The translations under genes were made by a program, and so were the position numbers. Shown here in pieces: positions 6,182-9,526 of a stretch of DNA of 9,526 bases (its first letter is position 1; each line of letters begins with the position of its first letter). The DNA is from Intrasporangiaceae bacterium (GTDB lineage: Bacteria > Actinomycetota > Actinomycetes > Actinomycetales > Dermatophilaceae). The stretch is taken from NCBI GenBank assembly GCA_012518475.1, contig JAAYSB010000278.1:1-9526 (forward strand), written 5' to 3'. The notes beneath the pieces are model-generated. The model ran no database searches, was not told where the DNA came from, and saw only the letters and a program-made list of their open reading frames with translations.

Positions 6182-7483
6182 ATGACCCTGCTGCCAGTCC
6201 CCGGCACCGGCAGCGGCGCCTCGGCCACCACCGGCCCCCTGGTCGCCCGCACCGTGCCCATCCCCCTCTCCCTCGCCCACGACCTCCTGGCCGTGATGCC
6301 CAGCGCGCCCGCGGACCAGCTCATGTCCTGGGTCCGCCGGGGGGAGGGCTTCGTCGGGTGGGGCAAGGTCGCAAGCATCCGCACCGCCGGCCCGGACCGC
6401 TTCACCGAGGCTGAGGCCTGGTGGCAGTCGCTCGTCCAGTCGGCTCAGATCCACTCCGAGCTCGCCGTCCCCGGCACCGGCCCGATCGCTCTCGGCAGCT
6501 TCTCGTACTCCGCGGACTCCGCGGCCGGGGCGAGCCTGACCGTTCCGCAGGTCGTCATCGGTCGGCGCGGCGACCTGGCCTGGGTGACGACGATGGGCGT
6601 CGGCTCGGCGCCGGAAGTGCCGCAGCTCGACGCGAGCCTCCCGGAGCAGCCGATCGGCATCCGCTTCGCCGACGGCGCGCGATCCAGCCCCGAGTGGGCC
6701 ACCGTCGTCAGCGCGGCAGTTGCCCGGATCATCGACGGGGACCTCGACAAGGTCGTCCTCGCCCGGGACCTCGAGGTGCAGGCCGACTCCCCGATCGACG
6801 CCCGCTGGCTCCTGGCCCGCCTCGCGGAACGCTACGACAACACATGGGTGTTCTCCGTCGACGGCCTCGTCGGCGCCACCCCCGAGCTGCTCGTCCGCCT
6901 CGACAAGGGCCTCGTCCACTCCCGGGTGCTCGCCGGCACGATCCGCCGCACCGGTGACGACGAGCACGACCTCGCCCTCGCCGGTTCTCTGGCCCGGTCC
7001 TCCAAGGACCTCGAGGAGCACGAGTACGCGGTCCGCTCGGTTGCCGACGCCCTACGGCCGCACTGCTACTCCATGAACGTGCCCGAGGCCCCCTTCGTCC
7101 TCCACCTCACCAACGTCATGCACCTCGCGACCGACGTCGCCGGCGTGCTCGGCGACCGGACGACGTCGCTGACCCTCGCCGCGTCCCTCCACCCCTCGGC
7201 CGCCGTCTGCGGCACCCCGACCGGCAAGGCGGATGCGGTCATCGCCGAGATCGAGGGAATGGACCGGGGCCGCTATGCCGGACCCGTCGGGTGGATGGAC
7301 GCCAACGGCGACGGTGAGTGGGGCATCGCCCTGCGCTGCGGTGTCGTCGAGGACGATGCCCGGATGCGCCTGTTCGCCGGGTGCGGCATCGTCGCCGGCT
7401 CCGACCCCGAGGCCGAGCTGGCCGAGTCGGACGCCAAGTTCATCCCGATGCGCGACGCGCTGACCGCCCCGCCGCTGGCCTGA
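6182..7483 (+). CDS. menF: Isochorismate synthase
   Basis: The enzyme (433 aa) converts chorismate to isochorismate, the committed step toward menaquinone. The C-terminal chorismate-binding domain is complete: LDKVVLARDLEV (188-199, K190 as the likely base), GATPELLVRL (231-240, E235 as likely acid), VLAGTIRR, SKDLEEHEYAV (274-284, a Mg-binding Glu region), LHPSAAVCGTPTGKA (336-350), EGMDRGRYAGPVGW (358-371) and AGCGIVAGSDPEAELAESDAKF (399-420). The frame is open from 6107, but that ATG lies inside menG's start region and has no ribosome site, so I chose ATG 6182, where MTLLPVPGTG begins. The same fold occurs in siderophore (EntC/DhbC) enzymes; the men neighbours favour MenF. It is divergent from menG (73-bp gap) and convergent with menD. 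Confidence 0.92.
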   Translation: MTLLPVPGTGSGASATTGPLVARTVPIPLSLAHDLLAVMPSAPADQLMSWVRRGEGFVGWGKVASIRTAGPDRFTEAEAWWQSLVQSAQIHSELAVPGTGPIALGSFSYSADSAAGASLTVPQVVIGRRGDLAWVTTMGVGSAPEVPQLDASLPEQPIGIRFADGARSSPEWATVVSAAVARIIDGDLDKVVLARDLEVQADSPIDARWLLARLAERYDNTWVFSVDGLVGATPELLVRLDKGLVHSRVLAGTIRRTGDDEHDLALAGSLARSSKDLEEHEYAVRSVADALRPHCYSMNVPEAPFVLHLTNVMHLATDVAGVLGDRTTSLTLAASLHPSAAVCGTPTGKADAVIAEIEGMDRGRYAGPVGWMDANGDGEWGIALRCGVVEDDARMRLFAGCGIVAGSDPEAELAESDAKFIPMRDALTAPPLA

Positions 7484-7499
7484 CGGCTAACCGCCCGTC
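7482..7499. terminator. Weak inverted repeat between convergent menF and menD
   Basis: Only 22 bases separate the menF and menD stop codons. GACGG and CCGTC pair around an 8-base loop starting inside the menF stop codon. There is no T-run on either strand. This is a poor terminator candidate, noted because nothing better is visible between the two convergent genes. Confidence 0.2.
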
Positions 7500-7505
7500 G
7501 GCGAT

Positions 7506-9233
7506 CTATCCGGTCCTCGTCGCCTGCTCGGCCAGGTCCCGCAGTCGCGCCCGCAGGTCTCGGTGCCCGGACCGGTCGAGCCGCACCTCGATGACAGTCA
7601 TCCCTTCGGGGTGACGCGACACGAGGTCGGCGAGCGCGTCGGGTGAGTCGGCACGGGCATACCGGATCCGGTATGCGGCGGCGAGCTCCTCGATCCCGGC
7701 ACCGGTCGCGGTGCCGAAGAGCCGCTCGAAGTCGTCGGCCCGCTCGGGCTCGCCCGGCTCGAGGGTCGAGAAGATCCCACCTCCGTCATCGTTCGCGACA
7801 ACGACAGTCAGGTCCGGACGCGCCTCGTCCGGCCCGATGAGCAGGGCGTTGCTGTCGTGGAGGAAGGTGAGGTCCCCGACGAGCGCATAGGTCGGTCCAC
7901 CGGACTCCAGGCCGATGCCTACGGCCGTCGACACCACGCCGTCGATTCCCGCGAGCCCCCTGTTGCCGACGACCCGCACCGACTCCCTGTCACCGGCAGC
8001 AGCCCAGTCGACAGCGAGCTCGACGTCCCGCACCGAGTTCGACGAGCCGAGGACGAGAGTGGAGCCGTCCGGGAGGGCGTCGGTGAGGACCCGTGCCAGG
8101 GCGGGCCCGCTCCCCCACGTCAGATCGGCCTCGAGGGCCGCGCCGGTCGCGGCTGCGGCGTGCCACCAGGAGCGCAGCCAGTCACTGGGCTGCGCGGACC
8201 CCGGGACGGTCAGCTCCGCTGCATCGATCGAGTCGATAGGCAGCGTCTCTCCCACGTCGTAGGACGGGCCGATCCAGCGGGGCCCGGCCGCCAGGTAGGT
8301 GACCGAGGTCGGGTCTGCGGTCAGTGCCGCACGCACCGATCGGGACAGCGTCACCCGGCCGGCGACGACGACCCGGTCCGGCCGGTTGGCTGCGAACCAT
8401 GCGGTGGCGAGGATGAGCGGTCCGTGAGGCACGGCGGTGCTCCCGAGCGGCTGCTCCCCGAAGGGCTCTGCCACGACCGGCCAGCCATGGCGCTCTGCCC
8501 ACTGCGCGACGCGACGGGCCTGGTCGGCTTCGGGCAGGTCGCCGATGACGACGAGGGCCCGCTCAGGGAGGCCGTCAAACCCCGTGTGCCCCGCCGCTGT
8601 GCCCGGATGGAGGTCGCCGGCGTCGCTTGTGCGACGTGCCAGACCTCCAACGGGGTCCGGAACGAAGGTCGGGTCGGTCAGGTCGGGCACCAGGGGTTCG
8701 CGGAAGGCCACGTCGAGGTGCACGGGGCCGGGAGCTGCCTTGGTCCCGTGCCGCCAGGGTCGGCTCGCTGCGGCGATGGCGTCTGCGATGACCGCGCGAC
8801 GCTGGGGGCAGTCGCGGTCGGCATCGAACTCGGCCTCGAACCGGATCGCTTCGCCGAACATCCCGGGCTGGGTCGTCGTCTGGTTGGCACCGATGCCGCG
8901 GAGCTCGGCGGGGCGGTCGGCGCTGAGGACGATGAGGGGGACGAGTCCGTGATGGGCCTCGAGGACGGCTGGGTGCAGGTTGGCCACCGCTGTGCCGGAC
9001 GTGGTCACGACGGCTGCGGGAACCCGGCTTACCTTCGCAAGACCGAGGGCGAGGAAGGCTGCGGCCCGCTCGTCGATCCGCACGTGCAGGGTGAGCCGCC
9101 GTGCTCGCTCGGCGGCGAGCAGCGCATACGCCAGCGGCGCCGACCGGGAGCCGGGAGCGAGGACGACGTGGCGCACCCCACCGCTGGCGAGCCCGTCGAC
9201 GATGTCGCGCGCGAGCTCGGTCGAGGGGTTCAC
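7506..9233 (-). CDS. menD: SEPHCHC synthase (2-succinyl-5-enolpyruvyl-6-hydroxy-3-cyclohexene-1-carboxylate synthase)
   Basis: MenD is a thiamine-diphosphate enzyme that condenses isochorismate with 2-oxoglutarate, releasing CO2. The 575-aa length is normal. The N-terminal Pyr domain has LAPGSRSAPL (25-34), the ThDP-activating Glu E55 in RIDERAAAF, TTSGTAVANLHPAVLEA (77-93), and R107 and Q118 in SADRPAELRGIGANQTT, at the same numbers as in E. coli MenD as I recall it. The C-terminal PP domain has SSNSVRDVE (397-405), GNRGLAGIDG (423-432), the Mg/ThDP motif GDLTFLHDSNALL (453-465) and NDDGGGIFSTLE (481-492). The start is a GTG at 9233 without a clear Shine-Dalgarno sequence. It lies 13 bases after the stop of the upstream minus-strand frame. 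It uses the product of the convergent menF. Confidence 0.95.
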   Translation of the reverse strand: MNPSTELARDIVDGLASGGVRHVVLAPGSRSAPLAYALLAAERARRLTLHVRIDERAAAFLALGLAKVSRVPAAVVTTSGTAVANLHPAVLEAHHGLVPLIVLSADRPAELRGIGANQTTTQPGMFGEAIRFEAEFDADRDCPQRRAVIADAIAAASRPWRHGTKAAPGPVHLDVAFREPLVPDLTDPTFVPDPVGGLARRTSDAGDLHPGTAAGHTGFDGLPERALVVIGDLPEADQARRVAQWAERHGWPVVAEPFGEQPLGSTAVPHGPLILATAWFAANRPDRVVVAGRVTLSRSVRAALTADPTSVTYLAAGPRWIGPSYDVGETLPIDSIDAAELTVPGSAQPSDWLRSWWHAAAATGAALEADLTWGSGPALARVLTDALPDGSTLVLGSSNSVRDVELAVDWAAAGDRESVRVVGNRGLAGIDGVVSTAVGIGLESGGPTYALVGDLTFLHDSNALLIGPDEARPDLTVVVANDDGGGIFSTLEPGEPERADDFERLFGTATGAGIEELAAAYRIRYARADSPDALADLVSRHPEGMTVIEVRLDRSGHRDLRARLRDLAEQATRTG

Positions 9234-9246
9234 GAGCGTGATTGTG

Positions 9247-9526
9247 TCACTCGCACGTGATCGGCGTGATCATCGGAGGCCGGGACCGGGTGCGGCGAGC
9301 TGCCGCTGCGGGGCTGTCCTGAAAGCGGCGGACATCGACGTCCCGCACCGTTGGAGCAGAACCCGGGTCACCCGGCCGGAGTCGCCGGGCGAAGAACGGG
9401 GCAGCCGTCGACGACCACTCCGCCAGAGACGGTGACGCTCCGGACGCGGCCGCCTCGGCCGCAAGGCGTGCCGTCTCCCGGTAGGTGATCGAACCGTGCA
9501 CCGGCGCATCGCTGTTCTTCCCGAAC
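9247..9526 (-). CDS. 3' end of an unidentified gene upstream of menD (frame uncertain)
   Basis: A minus-strand frame enters from the right edge and stays open for 92 codons to a TGA 13 bases before menD. Its third codon positions are strongly GC-rich, as in the neighbours. The first half (NSDAPVHGSITYRETARL, then an Ala-rich helix and SLAEWSSTAAPFFARRLRP) looks protein-like; the last 40 residues are Arg/Pro/Ala-rich and low in information. I do not recognise the family. A neighbouring frame, open from the edge to a stop at 9368, reads GRVRSVTVSGGVVVDGCPVL, which resembles an amidohydrolase C-terminus. So either the frame choice is wrong or a frameshift separates the two. It could be cotranscribed with menD. 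Confidence 0.4.
   Translation of the reverse strand, partial: FGKNSDAPVHGSITYRETARLAAEAAASGASPSLAEWSSTAAPFFARRLRPGDPGSAPTVRDVDVRRFQDSPAAAARRTRSRPPMITPITCE

Noticed and set aside
5663..7021. Minus-strand open frame of 452 codons across the menG/menF junction
   Set aside because: It is antisense to menF and out of frame within menG. The translation is repetitive Gly/Asp/Arg-rich shadow sequence.
9238..9250. GTGA-N5-TCAC as a third CRP-like site at the menD start
   Set aside because: The spacer is 5 bases instead of 6 and the outer bases do not match, so it does not fit the consensus.
7857..9260. Plus-strand open frame of 467 codons
   Set aside because: It is antisense to menD, which has all MenD active-site residues. 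No family signature is visible in the plus-strand translation.
1..9526. A new mobile, defence or CRISPR-like system
   Set aside because: All coding space is taken by complex I and menaquinone genes, apart from the unresolved right end. No transposase, integrase, direct-repeat array or target-site duplication was seen.

Overview
The window is high-GC DNA (about two-thirds G+C by eye) with a dense, mostly minus-strand gene layout. It holds a type-I NADH dehydrogenase (complex I, nuo) operon beside menaquinone biosynthesis genes. The codon use, the actinobacterial style of the Nuo proteins (long NuoE, NuoC N-terminus with a GDTSG-type segment) and menaquinone as the quinone point to an actinomycete. 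Micrococcales (for example an Intrasporangiaceae or Dermatophilaceae relative) is my best guess, but that placement is inference.

Layout. Positions 1-5201, minus strand: nuoF (3' part outside the window), nuoE, nuoD, nuoC, nuoB and nuoA, transcribed from right to left in the order A-B-C-D-E-F. B-C, C-D, D-E and E-F overlap by 1-4 bases; A-B are 43 bp apart. Positions 5202-5409: a 208-bp gap upstream of nuoA, rich in palindromes, including two CRP/GlxR-type sequences (TGTGA-N6-TCACA with one mismatch each). Positions 5410-6108, minus: menG, the last menaquinone methyltransferase. Positions 6182-7483, plus: an isochorismate synthase (menF type), divergent from menG and probably leaderless. Positions 7506-9233, minus: menD, convergent with menF. 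Positions 9247-9526, minus: the 3' end of a gene I cannot name.

How it works together. MenF makes isochorismate from chorismate, MenD turns it into SEPHCHC, and MenG methylates demethylmenaquinone in the final step. Menaquinone is then the electron acceptor for the NADH dehydrogenase encoded next door. The window therefore joins quinone supply to the main quinone-reducing complex.

I found no mobile element, CRISPR array, tRNA, rRNA or defence system. The coding content is housekeeping. The points worth a second look are the nuo upstream region, strongly acidic tails on NuoE and NuoD, the menG/menF divergent promoter, and the unresolved reading frame at the right edge.
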